This document shows positions 35,942 to 44,854 of a DNA stretch of 64,000 nt, piece by piece (the first letter of the stretch is position 1; the number at the start of each line of letters is the position of its first letter). Source of the DNA: Fibrobacterota bacterium (lineage in GTDB: Bacteria; Fibrobacterota; Chitinivibrionia; Chitinivibrionales; Chitinispirillaceae); NCBI GenBank assembly GCA_023436205.1, contig JAEZKC010000026.1, forward strand, positions 78,439 through 142,438. The letters run 5' to 3'. The notes beneath the pieces are model-generated. The model ran no database searches. It had not been told where the DNA came from and saw only the letters and a list, made by a program, of their open reading frames with translations. The position numbers and the translations under genes are program-made.

Positions 35942-36397
35942 ATGAAACGCACACTCATTACTCTCACAGCAGTCGCACTGGTTGTTTTTTCTACCTCCGC
36001 CCAGACAAAGACATCTACTGCCAACGCCGGCGACCTGGAGCAGCTTAAAACTCAGCTTCAGTCTCAAATCGGTGACCAGCTCGATAACCTTTCACCCGAA
36101 ATCCAGGCAAAACTTCAGGAAGCTAAAGCCGCCTGCGAAAATGCCCGCACTATGTTTAAAAACATGAGTGCAAATGCGTCTGATGCTGCAAGAGCCAAAG
36201 CCAGAGCAGATGCAGAAAAGGCCCTGGGTGAGGCAATCATGGCAATGGAGCAGATTAGTACGCAGGTCAAAGCCGATGTGGAAAAAGCAAAGGCCCAGAT
36301 CCAGACTCAGCTTCAGCAGAGAATCGAAGAGGCCAAGCAGTTGCAGACCCGTCTTCAGGATGGAAGCGGCAGTGGCCCCGGAACAGGAAAGAACTAA
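35942..36397 (+). CDS. Secreted coiled-coil protein, unknown family
   Basis: A 151-residue exported protein. Signal peptide MKRTLITLTAVALVVFSTSA is followed by an almost entirely helical, Gln/Ala/Lys-rich mature part with heptad-like hydrophobics (LEQLKTQLQSQIGDQLDNL, AKAQIQTQLQQRIEEAKQLQ), and a Gly/Ser tail. AAGGAG precedes the start. Periplasmic or surface coiled coil is likely; no family is recognised. It is the first gene after the sigma54-like site. Confidence 0.7.
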   Translation: MKRTLITLTAVALVVFSTSAQTKTSTANAGDLEQLKTQLQSQIGDQLDNLSPEIQAKLQEAKAACENARTMFKNMSANASDAARAKARADAEKALGEAIMAMEQISTQVKADVEKAKAQIQTQLQQRIEEAKQLQTRLQDGSGSGPGTGKN

Positions 36398-36444
36398 CTC
36401 CTTCCCTGCCAATCCTTAGCACCGATGGCAAAACGGGTAAGGGA

Positions 36445-36468
36445 AAGAGAGGGCGACGGCCCTCTCTT
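36445..36468 (+). repeat. Intercistronic hairpin
   Basis: Perfect ten-pair stem AAGAGAGGGC/GCCCTCTCTT with a GACG loop and no T-run, between the genes at 35942 and 36494. It may be an RNA processing or stability element rather than a terminator. Confidence 0.6.
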
Positions 36469-36493
36469 ACAATTGATAAAAGAGGATGCGCAA

Positions 36494-36877
36494 ATGAAGT
36501 ACTGCAGGAAATTTTTAACAGCGGCGACAGTGATCATGCTCCTTGGCCTCTCTACTCAGGCTCAGCAGAAGAACGAAGCTGAACTTGAGGCCGAAGAAAT
36601 CTTCAATTCCATGATGCTCAGCATGCCTAAAGAAATGAAGAGCAGAGTTGATTCCGCTGCTTCCATTCAAAAGCCTACAGACCATAACATTATTACATTA
36701 GAAAAGCTTACTCCTCAGCAGATGGATTCTCTAAAGAGAGCAAACGGCAGAGTCATTGTTGAAAAACTCTCACCGGAACTGCGGGAGCAGGTACGTAAAA
36801 CAATGGAATCGATTGAACAGAGTCAGGCCGAAAGGATGATCGAGTTCAAAGAAAGCAGGAGTCGCCAAAAGAACTGA
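36494..36877 (+). CDS. Small secreted helical protein
   Basis: The ATG at 36494 is selected because it gives a signal peptide (MKYCRKFLTAATVIMLLGLSTQA); longer frames upstream cross the hairpin. The 127-residue product is rich in charged residues and helix (LEAEEIFNSMMLSMPKEMKSR, LSPELREQVRKTMESIEQSQ). It resembles the previous gene in style, export plus helical mature region, but not in sequence. Unknown function. Confidence 0.6.
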   Translation: MKYCRKFLTAATVIMLLGLSTQAQQKNEAELEAEEIFNSMMLSMPKEMKSRVDSAASIQKPTDHNIITLEKLTPQQMDSLKRANGRVIVEKLSPELREQVRKTMESIEQSQAERMIEFKESRSRQKN

Positions 36878-36930
36878 CTTCAAAAAGTCCATCGGTGCTA
36901 AAACGAAAATTTTCAACTAAGGCGGGGAAA

Positions 36931-37644
36931 ATGAAAACACAACATTACATAATAGTTTTCGCCATTCTGTTACTGACAGTTTGTATCAGTGCAGACACAA
37001 CATTTGTAAATGAGGCTTTGAATTTTTCTGCTTATTTTCCAGATAACTGGGCAGCCAGTCAGATCACAGAAGATCACGTCACCTTTCATGATACCACTGG
37101 CACCTGCAGCTCTCAGATAACAATTAAACGATATCTGCGTAACCCCGACGATTTCGCAACATCTGAAGACTGGACAAGAGCCCATTTTATTGCATATCTG
37201 CTGGTTGTACGATATTCATGGGATCCTTTCGGGGCTATACTGTACTACGATTCAACTATAAACAGTGTTCAAGGTACATTGTGGGCGCCTGAAGCATTTT
37301 GTGAATTCTATTCAGTTGATACCTCCCTGGGGTCCTGGAATGAGTATATCCGCTATACGGCCCAGGGCGACTACGGTTACGAAATCTATGCTATTGGTGA
37401 TACGACAGATATGGAAAAAAATATAGGCCTTTACAGCGCCATCATTCAATTAATTGACATCGAGCCAACAGTACATATTTACAGACCTAATTTCACAGTA
37501 TCTAAATCAGCCGCTAATTTTACCTCTCCCAAAAGCATCGTTTACGATCTTAAGGGGAAACGGCAATCATACCTTTCTTCCAAATACCCCAGTGGCGTTT
37601 ATATCCGTCCATCAGCCGCCACTCTGAATATAAAAGTCAGATGA
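36931..37644 (+). CDS. Secreted protein with C-terminal sorting-like tail
   Basis: The ATG at 36931 follows GGCGGGGAA and yields signal sequence HYIIVFAILLLTVCISA. The 237-residue protein has a beta-rich body (FSAYFPDNWAASQITEDHVTF, FCEFYSVDTSLGSWNEYI) and ends VYDLKGKRQSYLSSKYPSGVYI, a pattern like the C-terminal tails of Por/T9SS-type or Fibrobacter secreted proteins. No other family is recognised. Confidence 0.6.
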   Translation: MKTQHYIIVFAILLLTVCISADTTFVNEALNFSAYFPDNWAASQITEDHVTFHDTTGTCSSQITIKRYLRNPDDFATSEDWTRAHFIAYLLVVRYSWDPFGAILYYDSTINSVQGTLWAPEAFCEFYSVDTSLGSWNEYIRYTAQGDYGYEIYAIGDTTDMEKNIGLYSAIIQLIDIEPTVHIYRPNFTVSKSAANFTSPKSIVYDLKGKRQSYLSSKYPSGVYIRPSAATLNIKVR

Positions 37645-37652
37645 TCTTTTCC

Positions 37653-37680
37653 AAGCCGATCAGCTTATTGATCGGCTTTA
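37653..37680 (+). terminator. Hairpin after the 36931 gene, possible weak terminator
   Basis: Ten-pair stem AAGCCGATCA/TGATCGGCTT with a six-nt loop, followed by only one further T before AACAGG. Readthrough into the next genes is plausible, so the operon may continue. Confidence 0.45.
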
Positions 37681-37692
37681 ACAGGGCGGGCG

Positions 37693-39258
37693 ATGTCTAT
37701 CTATAAAAAAATATTTTTAAGTATTTCGATTCTGCTGCTTCAGGCTTTTTCAACGCAAGCAGCAGAAAATAAGTTAACCCTCAACAACAGTCTTGAACAG
37801 GGCCATAAACTATTATATGCAAACAAACCGGATAGTGCTTTAAGCTGCTTTATAAAGGCGTACTCGCAAGGGCTTTCAAGAGACAGTCTTTTCTACTACT
37901 GGTCTGAAGTGATGCTTTCAAAGGGAGTACTGGACAGCGCCCTTGCATCCAATTATATGATCAGAGGCATTCATACCGGCAAGTTCAAGGAGAGGATTCT
38001 TCAACAGCGCTATTCCATTTACAAAAGTCTAAACTGGGAAAGTGATGCTGAACGATTGCTGGATACGATCCGTTCCCTGCCATTCTACCGAAGAAGCTTT
38101 TTAATCCCCGATCTATCTTTGCATTTTCAGACTTCCGGCAGCAGAGATGCACTTCTTCGTGACAGCTTGTCACCATGGAGTTCCAATGAGAACATCTTCG
38201 CCAGTTCGGGCGGATTGAAATCATCCTGGATAGTTTCCAGCGATCCGAAAATGTCACTAGGCGCCGCAGTATCTTTTTCAATCCAGACTTCTGCAGCCTC
38301 ATCTCAAATCAACCTTTCCGATTCAGCTGACCTGACCGCATCACTTTTCTTTGCAGCCAGTGGAAAGTCGCTTTCTTTCAGCAGCTCCGCAGATTTGCGT
38401 TTTGATGCAAACGACAGTTTACAGCTTGGAGCATCAATCGAAGGTGGCTATTTGGCAATCGGTAGATGGACAAAAGCTTGTTATGCCGGAGGCAGTATTT
38501 TCCTCAATCAGCGTTTGAAATACGATAATTCCAATCTCTGGCTTTTCACCTCGGCATCAAAGAAAATCAGTAAAGGTTTCACTTTTGAAGGTAGTAATAT
38601 GGTGAGCGTATATAATGATAAAAACTTACAATTCGAACTTTCTAAAACCAAAGTTTACTATGCAGAAGATTGCCGACTTCAATACCCGATTTTCTATACC
38701 GGCTCCGATTTGTCTCAAGTGATAGACACATCCAGTTCTTATTTATTGAGGGGCAGGATAGAAATATCCGGAAAAGATACAGTTGTAAGCATAAGGCAGC
38801 CGCCCTCCAGTATAGGGATCAACCCCAAAACGAGTCTGAGCATTTCTTTTATTCGTCCAGTCAGCTTGGGGTTAGCTTATAAAATCGATTATTACTGGGA
38901 ACCATACGAATGGTGGAACCCGATAAGCTTTAACGGCATTATTTACAGCAGAAAAGAGGACACATACTACATATTTCCAGCTGGTCCTGACTGGGGTACG
39001 ACCAGAACACCCAACGGGAGCCTCGCTCTCGACGTAACGCCTCAGCCGGCATATCACTCCGCCATTCGAATAGATCAATCACTTGGTGCCGATATTTCCA
39101 TACAACTTGTTACAGGGAAATTCGGAAAAGTGCATCTCAAGTCCGGATACCGGCGTACATGGTCAACTTTAGACAGCCATGCTCTTTTAAAAATCCCCAA
39201 ATGGATTTCATGGATTACCTTGGACTGGAGGCTTAACATGAATCGGAAAAAACTCTAA
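37693..39258 (+). CDS. Exported barrel-like protein with helical N-terminal repeat region
   Basis: A 521-residue exported protein. A signal segment (IFLSISILLLQAFSTQAA) is followed by TPR-like helices to about residue 120 (GHKLLYANKPDSALSCFIKAY). Residues about 135-521 alternate polar and aromatic strands and the chain closes with WISWITLDWRLNMN, consistent with an outer-membrane beta-barrel. No family recognised. It precedes the TPR lipoprotein and the kinase in the same direction, with an 83-bp gap. Confidence 0.6.
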   Translation: MSIYKKIFLSISILLLQAFSTQAAENKLTLNNSLEQGHKLLYANKPDSALSCFIKAYSQGLSRDSLFYYWSEVMLSKGVLDSALASNYMIRGIHTGKFKERILQQRYSIYKSLNWESDAERLLDTIRSLPFYRRSFLIPDLSLHFQTSGSRDALLRDSLSPWSSNENIFASSGGLKSSWIVSSDPKMSLGAAVSFSIQTSAASSQINLSDSADLTASLFFAASGKSLSFSSSADLRFDANDSLQLGASIEGGYLAIGRWTKACYAGGSIFLNQRLKYDNSNLWLFTSASKKISKGFTFEGSNMVSVYNDKNLQFELSKTKVYYAEDCRLQYPIFYTGSDLSQVIDTSSSYLLRGRIEISGKDTVVSIRQPPSSIGINPKTSLSISFIRPVSLGLAYKIDYYWEPYEWWNPISFNGIIYSRKEDTYYIFPAGPDWGTTRTPNGSLALDVTPQPAYHSAIRIDQSLGADISIQLVTGKFGKVHLKSGYRRTWSTLDSHALLKIPKWISWITLDWRLNMNRKKL

Positions 39259-39341
39259 AGACTAGCCTGATGCACATTATAGAATGTATAATTTCTTATA
39301 TGATGAGAGCATGTTCAAACAATCACAATGGCTTCACAAAA

Positions 39342-40028
39342 ATGAGCAAATTATTCCGAGCGAGCCTTTTTATCATTCTACTGCTCAACTTTTCTATTCT
39401 AATTTCCTGCAGCACTGTAAACAGAGATATAGAAAAAGGTGAAGCATCTCTTAGGCTTGGCGATTATGCCATGGCTATTCGATTCTTTGAAGGTGTACTT
39501 AACCGTAATCCGGAAAATTTCGAAGCTCGGCTGGGCATGGGCAAATCACTTATTCAGCAGGCAGTTGCCCAGGGAGGAGACAGTCTCATCTGGAGTAGAG
39601 CGCTAACACATCTTGAAGCTGCTCGCAGTATCAGGCCAAATAGCAAAGTAGAGCCTCTTCTTAGTGATACCTGGTTAATTCATGCTCGTCAGGGCTTGGA
39701 GACTCATGACACATTAGGGGCGCTTAAATCTCTGGGAAGAGCAATTGACCTCAACCCTAAAGCGGTGGAGGCTCTTAATCTTGCCGGCATAATTTATTAC
39801 AGAATGGGGGATTCCGAGAAAGCCACCATTCTCTTTCGAAGTGCTCTTGCTGCCGATTCCCTGCGTCCATTCACCTATTTTAATCTGGGAATGGTACAGT
39901 GGGCAAAAATGAATTATGTAATGGCACATCAGTTCTGGTTCAAGGCATTACAACTTGCCCCTGAGGACAAAGATATCCTCTACTGGTTTGCTTCCGCACA
40001 GAAAAAGGTTGAGGAGCTTGGCAAATGA
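39342..40028 (+). CDS. TPR-repeat lipoprotein
   Basis: A 228-residue lipoprotein with several TPR units (GEASLRLGDYAMAIRFFEGVL, RNPENFEARLGMGKSL, AGIIYYRMGDSEKATILFRSA, QLAPEDKDILYWFA). Its signal ends LLNFSILISCS, a fair lipobox. Earlier in-frame starts at 39270 and 39300 lack a ribosome-binding site and would push the signal inward, so 39342 is chosen with modest certainty. Four bases overlap the kinase gene, so it belongs to the same unit; it may sense or scaffold on the outside. Confidence 0.75.
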   Translation: MSKLFRASLFIILLLNFSILISCSTVNRDIEKGEASLRLGDYAMAIRFFEGVLNRNPENFEARLGMGKSLIQQAVAQGGDSLIWSRALTHLEAARSIRPNSKVEPLLSDTWLIHARQGLETHDTLGALKSLGRAIDLNPKAVEALNLAGIIYYRMGDSEKATILFRSALAADSLRPFTYFNLGMVQWAKMNYVMAHQFWFKALQLAPEDKDILYWFASAQKKVEELGK

Positions 40029-41368
40029 CCCCCAGGCTTCCAAGAGGGTTTTCAAATCCCGTAAAAATTGGATCTGGGGGATTTGGTTCCGTTTACAGGG
40101 TATATCAGGAAACTTTAAACAGGCATGTAGCGATCAAATTCATATCTCAAAAAGATCCAGATGCCCGTTCAGCTCTGAAAAAGGAAGCCACTCTCCAGGC
40201 TGATCTGCACATAAGGGGAATACCACAGGTTTATGATGTGTTTGAGTCAGCAGATCAAGTCTGCATTGTCATGCAATGGATCAAGGGATGCAGCGCAAGA
40301 GATCTTCTCGAACAGGAACTGACTGGAGAGGTGCGCATGGCTCTTGCAAAAGAAATAATCGATATCTGCGCTTCTCTTCACAAACAGGGATATGCTCATA
40401 GAGACCTCAAACCGGAAAACATCCTCATTTCCGCTGAGGGTGTCTATCTGATTGACTTTGGCTTGGCGCACCATATCAGGAGCCAGCGCCTTACAGCTGA
40501 GAATGTGATCAAGGGTACTCCTGCTTACATTGCTCCAGAGCTTCTTAAAGGAGAAAACCATTCAGCTGATCAAATTCGTGCAGATGTCTACTCGCTTGGG
40601 AAAGTGATTCAAGAGATTTTTGCTGGAGATCAAATGCCACAGTTCCTGAAAGCCTGTCTCTCTGAAAATCCGGAAATGAGGCCAGCATCGGCATTCCATA
40701 TAGTATCTGCTGCACAGATTCCTGAATTCAATGTGAACTGGGAGAATATATGTGAGCCACTGGCAAGTGATCTGCTTGCAAGACAGCTTCTTCGCACAGC
40801 TAAAAATCTTATGCAAAGCCGCTCCCACGCACAGGCCTATCAACTTCTGGTGGAATGTCTGGCACTCAATCCAGACCTCCACGAAGCTCTGGATCTGATA
40901 AGAGAATTCCCCAAAGTTGACGTTAATAAAAAGAAGCTACAAAAGAGAATTATTTTAGCCTTGACCATTTCCACAATTTTTGTGCTCATCGGTTCTTTAC
41001 TGGTTATCAGGTCAAGTATGAGATATTCAGCAGATAATCTAGTGTACTCCGGTTTAGATAGCGAAAAATCACTTTTACTTACAAGCAATACTGCTCCAAA
41101 AATTGAATCCCTTCCACCTCTGCCATTCAAGGAAGAAACAGTTCCTGCGCATTCCATATTTGGTCAGCTCGCTATAATCAGGCACCCTGAAAAAGGGAAC
41201 CTTTACAAAAACAGGGGACTCGTAAATACTGACAGCAATATTGTTTTTGGTGTATTTGAAAACGAGCAGATGCTCTACTGGATGAATCCGGAGAAATTTA
41301 TTGTTTGGAAAGAGATTACAAGGGTGCTACCGTTTCAGATCAAGCGTTTGAAAATCGAGGAAAGATGA
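40025..41368 (+). CDS. Membrane Ser/Thr protein kinase, cassette 1
   Basis: A 447-residue PknB-type kinase with Gly loop IGSGGFGSVY (about 15-24), Lys38 in VAIKF, HRDLKPEN at 125-132 and DFG at 144-146, so active-site residues are intact. The kinase domain ends near 235, a juxtamembrane helical region follows, then one transmembrane helix (about 308-328) and a 118-residue external segment without recognised domain. It overlaps the TPR lipoprotein (four bases) and the FHA-sigma54 activator gene (four bases), indicating coupled translation. The likely substrate is the activator or its partner; that is inference. Confidence 0.9.
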   Translation: MTPRLPRGFSNPVKIGSGGFGSVYRVYQETLNRHVAIKFISQKDPDARSALKKEATLQADLHIRGIPQVYDVFESADQVCIVMQWIKGCSARDLLEQELTGEVRMALAKEIIDICASLHKQGYAHRDLKPENILISAEGVYLIDFGLAHHIRSQRLTAENVIKGTPAYIAPELLKGENHSADQIRADVYSLGKVIQEIFAGDQMPQFLKACLSENPEMRPASAFHIVSAAQIPEFNVNWENICEPLASDLLARQLLRTAKNLMQSRSHAQAYQLLVECLALNPDLHEALDLIREFPKVDVNKKKLQKRIILALTISTIFVLIGSLLVIRSSMRYSADNLVYSGLDSEKSLLLTSNTAPKIESLPPLPFKEETVPAHSIFGQLAIIRHPEKGNLYKNRGLVNTDSNIVFGVFENEQMLYWMNPEKFIVWKEITRVLPFQIKRLKIEER

Positions 41369-43167
41369 ATACTAAAATCAGCGATTTATACTTGGAAGAC
41401 AAAAAAACCGGCAGCCGAATTGAATTGAACCAAAGGCTCTTCACCATCGGTTCAGCTTCAAACTGCACACTTAAGCTCTCAAAACCTGTTCCGGCACATG
41501 CAGCCCATTGCCTTTTTTCAGAAGGGCACTTCTTCTTCCAAACACTCACCGACCAGGTTAAAATAACCGTAAACGGCAAAATTCCCGAGGAAAAATGCAG
41601 GCTAAAGCCTGGCGATGAGATACATATTGGTCAGAATATCTTTCTTATATCAGGTGACAAAGCGTTATCTCCTGCAGTTTCGGACACTGATCCCACTAAT
41701 GAATTATTGGAAGTAATTCTCCTGCTTCTGCGGAACAGAGACCATGATTTATCATCTGTTCTACTCACATCCATAGCAAAACTCTTAAAATGTGACGCTG
41801 CACGGATAGTTGGAGAAGATCCGGATACCGGAAAGCATTTTACCCTGGTGCGATACCCTGCACATGCGGGTCTGGATCGTTTTTCCACTAGAGCTATTGA
41901 ATGGGCAAGGGAATCTTCCAAAACGATTCTGATGCTTGAAACTGACTGGGCCGGCAACCCCGGAGACAACCGATCACTTGAAAAGAATTCCGTTTCCTCC
42001 GTTCTCTGCGCTCCATTGCTGCATAATGAAATCTGCAAGGGATATCTTTATCTGGACAGAACCGGAGTCAGTGAAAATTTCAGCGAAAGTGATCGATTAC
42101 TCTGCGATCGGTTACTTCCCATTGTAATGGAGTTACTGCTGAACACCGAAGAAAGGCAGCGACAGCAGGAGTTGATTGCGTCTCTTCAAAACGCCCGTGA
42201 AAGTGAAAAAGGGGGCATCGTTTACAGGAGTGAGAAAATGCATTCAATGATTTCTCTGGCCGAGCGTATTGCCCCCACCGACTCGCCAGTTTTGATTCTG
42301 GGAGAAACGGGAACGGGAAAAGAACTGATGGCCAGACGAATCCATGCCAAATCACTGCGTTCAGAAAAACCTTTTAAAGCTGTCAATTGCGGAGCGCTTC
42401 CTGAAAATTTGATTGAATCGGAACTGTTCGGGCATGAGAAGGGCGCATTTACCGGTGCAGTCAGCCGCAAACAGGGGCTCTTTGAGGCTGCAGATGGAGG
42501 AACAGTTTTTCTGGATGAAGTAGGGGAAATGCCGTTATCATTACAAGTAAAGCTTCTTCGAGTATTGCAGGAATCTGAAATTACGCCTGTAGGGAGCACA
42601 GATGTTCATAAGGTGGACGTACGCATAATAGCCGCCACAAACCGTGACCCTTTAAAGGAGGTTGAATCGGGTCGATTCAGGTCCGATCTTTTTTTCAGAC
42701 TCAATGTCTTTTCTCTTACTCTGCCACCCTTGCGGGAACGAAGCGAAGACATTCTGCTGCTTGCAGAATATTTCATAGTTAAATACTGCGGACGTCTGGG
42801 CCTAGAGAAGAAAATCATTTCACGTGATGCTCAAATGTCTCTGGCCAGTCATTTGTGGCCCGGAAATGTCCGGGAGCTTGAGAATATAATACAGAGAGCA
42901 GTTGTACTTTCAGCTACCCGAAAAATCGAATCTGGTGATATCACCATAGCTCCAACCGCAACAAATCAGACTCCGAACCAGCCGCAACGCATACCGACTA
43001 TCCGAGCTGCTCGTGAAGGGGCCGAAAAAGAAGTGATTCGAAACGCCCTCAGAGCGACTGGAGGAAATGTATCCCAGTCCTCACGGCTATTGGAGATTGA
43101 CCGCAAATGGTTAATTCAAAAAATGGCTGAATACCAAATTGATGCCGAACAATACCGGGATCGCTAA
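41365..43167 (+). CDS. FHA-GAF-sigma54 activator, cassette 1
   Basis: A 600-residue sigma54 enhancer-binding protein. An ATG at 41365 overlaps the kinase stop; it follows GAGGAAAG. Domains: FHA-like (about 1-95, IGSASNCTLKLS then LKPGDEIHIGQNIF), GAF-like (about 120-280), AAA+ with Walker A GETGTGKE, GAFTGA intact (KGAFTGAVS), Walker B VFLDEVGEM, R-finger region, and a Fis-type HTH in the last 45 residues (ALRATGGNVSQSSRLLEIDR). FHA binds phosphothreonine, so the adjacent kinase may directly control this activator. It would bind DNA upstream of sigma54 promoters. Confidence 0.93.
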   Translation: MNTKISDLYLEDKKTGSRIELNQRLFTIGSASNCTLKLSKPVPAHAAHCLFSEGHFFFQTLTDQVKITVNGKIPEEKCRLKPGDEIHIGQNIFLISGDKALSPAVSDTDPTNELLEVILLLLRNRDHDLSSVLLTSIAKLLKCDAARIVGEDPDTGKHFTLVRYPAHAGLDRFSTRAIEWARESSKTILMLETDWAGNPGDNRSLEKNSVSSVLCAPLLHNEICKGYLYLDRTGVSENFSESDRLLCDRLLPIVMELLLNTEERQRQQELIASLQNARESEKGGIVYRSEKMHSMISLAERIAPTDSPVLILGETGTGKELMARRIHAKSLRSEKPFKAVNCGALPENLIESELFGHEKGAFTGAVSRKQGLFEAADGGTVFLDEVGEMPLSLQVKLLRVLQESEITPVGSTDVHKVDVRIIAATNRDPLKEVESGRFRSDLFFRLNVFSLTLPPLRERSEDILLLAEYFIVKYCGRLGLEKKIISRDAQMSLASHLWPGNVRELENIIQRAVVLSATRKIESGDITIAPTATNQTPNQPQRIPTIRAAREGAEKEVIRNALRATGGNVSQSSRLLEIDRKWLIQKMAEYQIDAEQYRDR

Positions 43168-43256
43168 ACCATACTCTAAAGAAAATCATCATCGAATTGC
43201 GACCTTGATTAAACTTACTTAGAAATATAGCTATCATCCGCCCAACGGTTCAGCTC

Positions 43257-43271
43257 TGGCCCGTCAGTTGC
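43257..43271 (+). promoter_or_regulatory. Candidate sigma54 promoter of U32/PKS cluster
   Basis: TGGCCC-GTCAG-TTGC followed by TT. One mismatch to TGGCAC-N5-TTGC, with the GG and GC dinucleotides at correct spacing; start point about 70 nt before the U32 start codon. It sits just downstream of a sigma54 activator gene. Based on sequence match only. Confidence 0.55.
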
Positions 43272-43353
43272 TTCTTATTCTGGAACTCTCAATAAGCTCT
43301 ATACAAATTCTACTTTTTTGCAGTATTGGGAAAACTTTGAAAACGGACACTGC

Positions 43354-44574
43354 ATGGAACTTTCTGTTGCTTATACTTTCGATCCGGGGTTGATAGAAAA
43401 ACTCGCAGCATTCCCGCAAGTTTCAGAAATCTATGGGAAACTGCATTCCGACATTTTCGGAGGAGGCCGCTGGTCTGCGACTTTACGCCGCAACAATCCG
43501 GCCTCTCTCGAGAAGGCAGTCAGACAGGCTCATCGGCATGGTGTCAAGTTCAACTACCTCCTAAACTGTGCCGACCTTTATGGTTTAGAACAGAGTCGTG
43601 CAGGACAGAAAAAAATTCGATCTTTTCTGGATTTCCTTTCCCGCACCAATGTGGATTCACTGACAGTGGCAGTTCCCTATCTTCTAAAGCTGGTTAAAGC
43701 AAAGTACCCTCATTTTAAAGTCAGGGTTGGAGTGTTTGCCAGAATCGCCGATGAGGTGTCTGCCCGTCGCTGGGAGGATTTGGGTGCAGACACAATAACT
43801 CTAAGCTCCATTCTCTGCAACAGAAATTTCCCTCAACTGCGAAAAATCAGGCAAAGTGTTCGTTATGCAAATCTTCAGCTTATTGCAAACGCAAGTTGCC
43901 TCAATTCGTGCATTCACGAGTTCACCCACATGCATATGTTAAGCAGAGGATCCCGTAAGGGCGACTCCAGCCGTGGTTTTCTCCTTGATTACTGCTTTCT
44001 AAACTGTTCAGCAGGCAAAATCGCCAGACCTCACGAATTCATGCAGGCTGGGTGGATAAGGCCGGAAGATCTCGAGATTTACGAAGATTTGGGATATCAC
44101 CATTTCAAAATCGTCGAAAGAAGCTGTCCTACCGATCTTCTGGTGAAGAGAGTTCAAGCCTATGCTCAGAGAAAATTTGAAGGTAATCTTCTGGAAATAG
44201 TGGGGCCGGTGGCACATATTACCGGAGCACAGAATGCTCCCCTGGAGGTAAGAATCCGCCTTGCCCTCTCCATGCTTCGCCCCGGCCTGGTTAATCTCAC
44301 GGCAATAAGACAGATGCACAGTTATGTGAAAAAAGTGCTGATCAGCGATTTTTCCCGCCCCAAATCCCCGGTCTACATAGATAACAGGGCTTTGGACGGG
44401 TTCTTAAGGAAGGCAATTAAAGCAGGCTGCAATCCGACTAAATGCACAGAATGCAGCTTTTGCAAAAAGAAAGCATCAGAAGTAATACAAATCCGAGGAG
44501 ATTATAAACAGCAGGTTTTATCACTTGCTTATAAATTAGAGCAGGGTATGATCAGCGGTTCACACTGGTTTTAG
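43354..44574 (+). CDS. U32-family protein, probably Fe-S, at head of PKS cluster
   Basis: A 406-residue U32-type protein. The ATG at 43354 gives MELSVAYTFDPG; an upstream TTG is less likely. It has Cys182 and Cys186 (ASCLNSC), Cys214 and Cys218 (DYCFLNC), Cys258 (VERSCPT), a WIRPEDLEIYEDLGYHHFKIVER segment of the family, and a C-terminal CNPTKCTECSFCKKK cluster. U32 proteins include proteases and UbiU/UbiV, O2-independent hydroxylases in ubiquinone synthesis with a four-Cys Fe-S cluster. Which this is cannot be told; gene context with PKS and methyltransferases favours a ring-modifying role (inference). The ACP gene starts 20 bp downstream, so both should share a transcript. Confidence 0.75.
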   Translation: MELSVAYTFDPGLIEKLAAFPQVSEIYGKLHSDIFGGGRWSATLRRNNPASLEKAVRQAHRHGVKFNYLLNCADLYGLEQSRAGQKKIRSFLDFLSRTNVDSLTVAVPYLLKLVKAKYPHFKVRVGVFARIADEVSARRWEDLGADTITLSSILCNRNFPQLRKIRQSVRYANLQLIANASCLNSCIHEFTHMHMLSRGSRKGDSSRGFLLDYCFLNCSAGKIARPHEFMQAGWIRPEDLEIYEDLGYHHFKIVERSCPTDLLVKRVQAYAQRKFEGNLLEIVGPVAHITGAQNAPLEVRIRLALSMLRPGLVNLTAIRQMHSYVKKVLISDFSRPKSPVYIDNRALDGFLRKAIKAGCNPTKCTECSFCKKKASEVIQIRGDYKQQVLSLAYKLEQGMISGSHWF

Positions 44575-44593
44575 AATTTTCAAAGGAGTCAAA

Positions 44594-44854
44594 ATGAATG
44601 CGGCGCCTGAATTGGTTGAAAAAGTCAAGTCTGTCATAGTGGATGTATTACGTATTGACCAGGGAAAGATCCATCTTAACAGTAGATTCACCGAAGATCT
44701 GGGAGCTGATTCACTTGACCGAGTTACACTCCTGATGGCACTTGAGGACGAATTCGGCCGCTCTATAAGCGACGAAGAGGCTTCCACTTTCACAAACGTG
44801 GAAGCGGTTGTCAACTTCATCTCCTCCAAAGCCAGGGAGTCTGCTTCATGTTAG
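44594..44854 (+). CDS. Acyl carrier protein
   Basis: An 86-residue carrier protein with EDLGADSLDRVTLLMALEDEFG, in which Ser40 is the phosphopantetheine site. AAAGGAG precedes the start. It is followed with a seven-base overlap by the ketoacyl synthase gene. In this cluster it presumably carries an acyl starter for the ketosynthase or type III PKS, distinct from the housekeeping AcpP, although that is inference. Confidence 0.9.
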   Translation: MNAAPELVEKVKSVIVDVLRIDQGKIHLNSRFTEDLGADSLDRVTLLMALEDEFGRSISDEEASTFTNVEAVVNFISSKARESASC

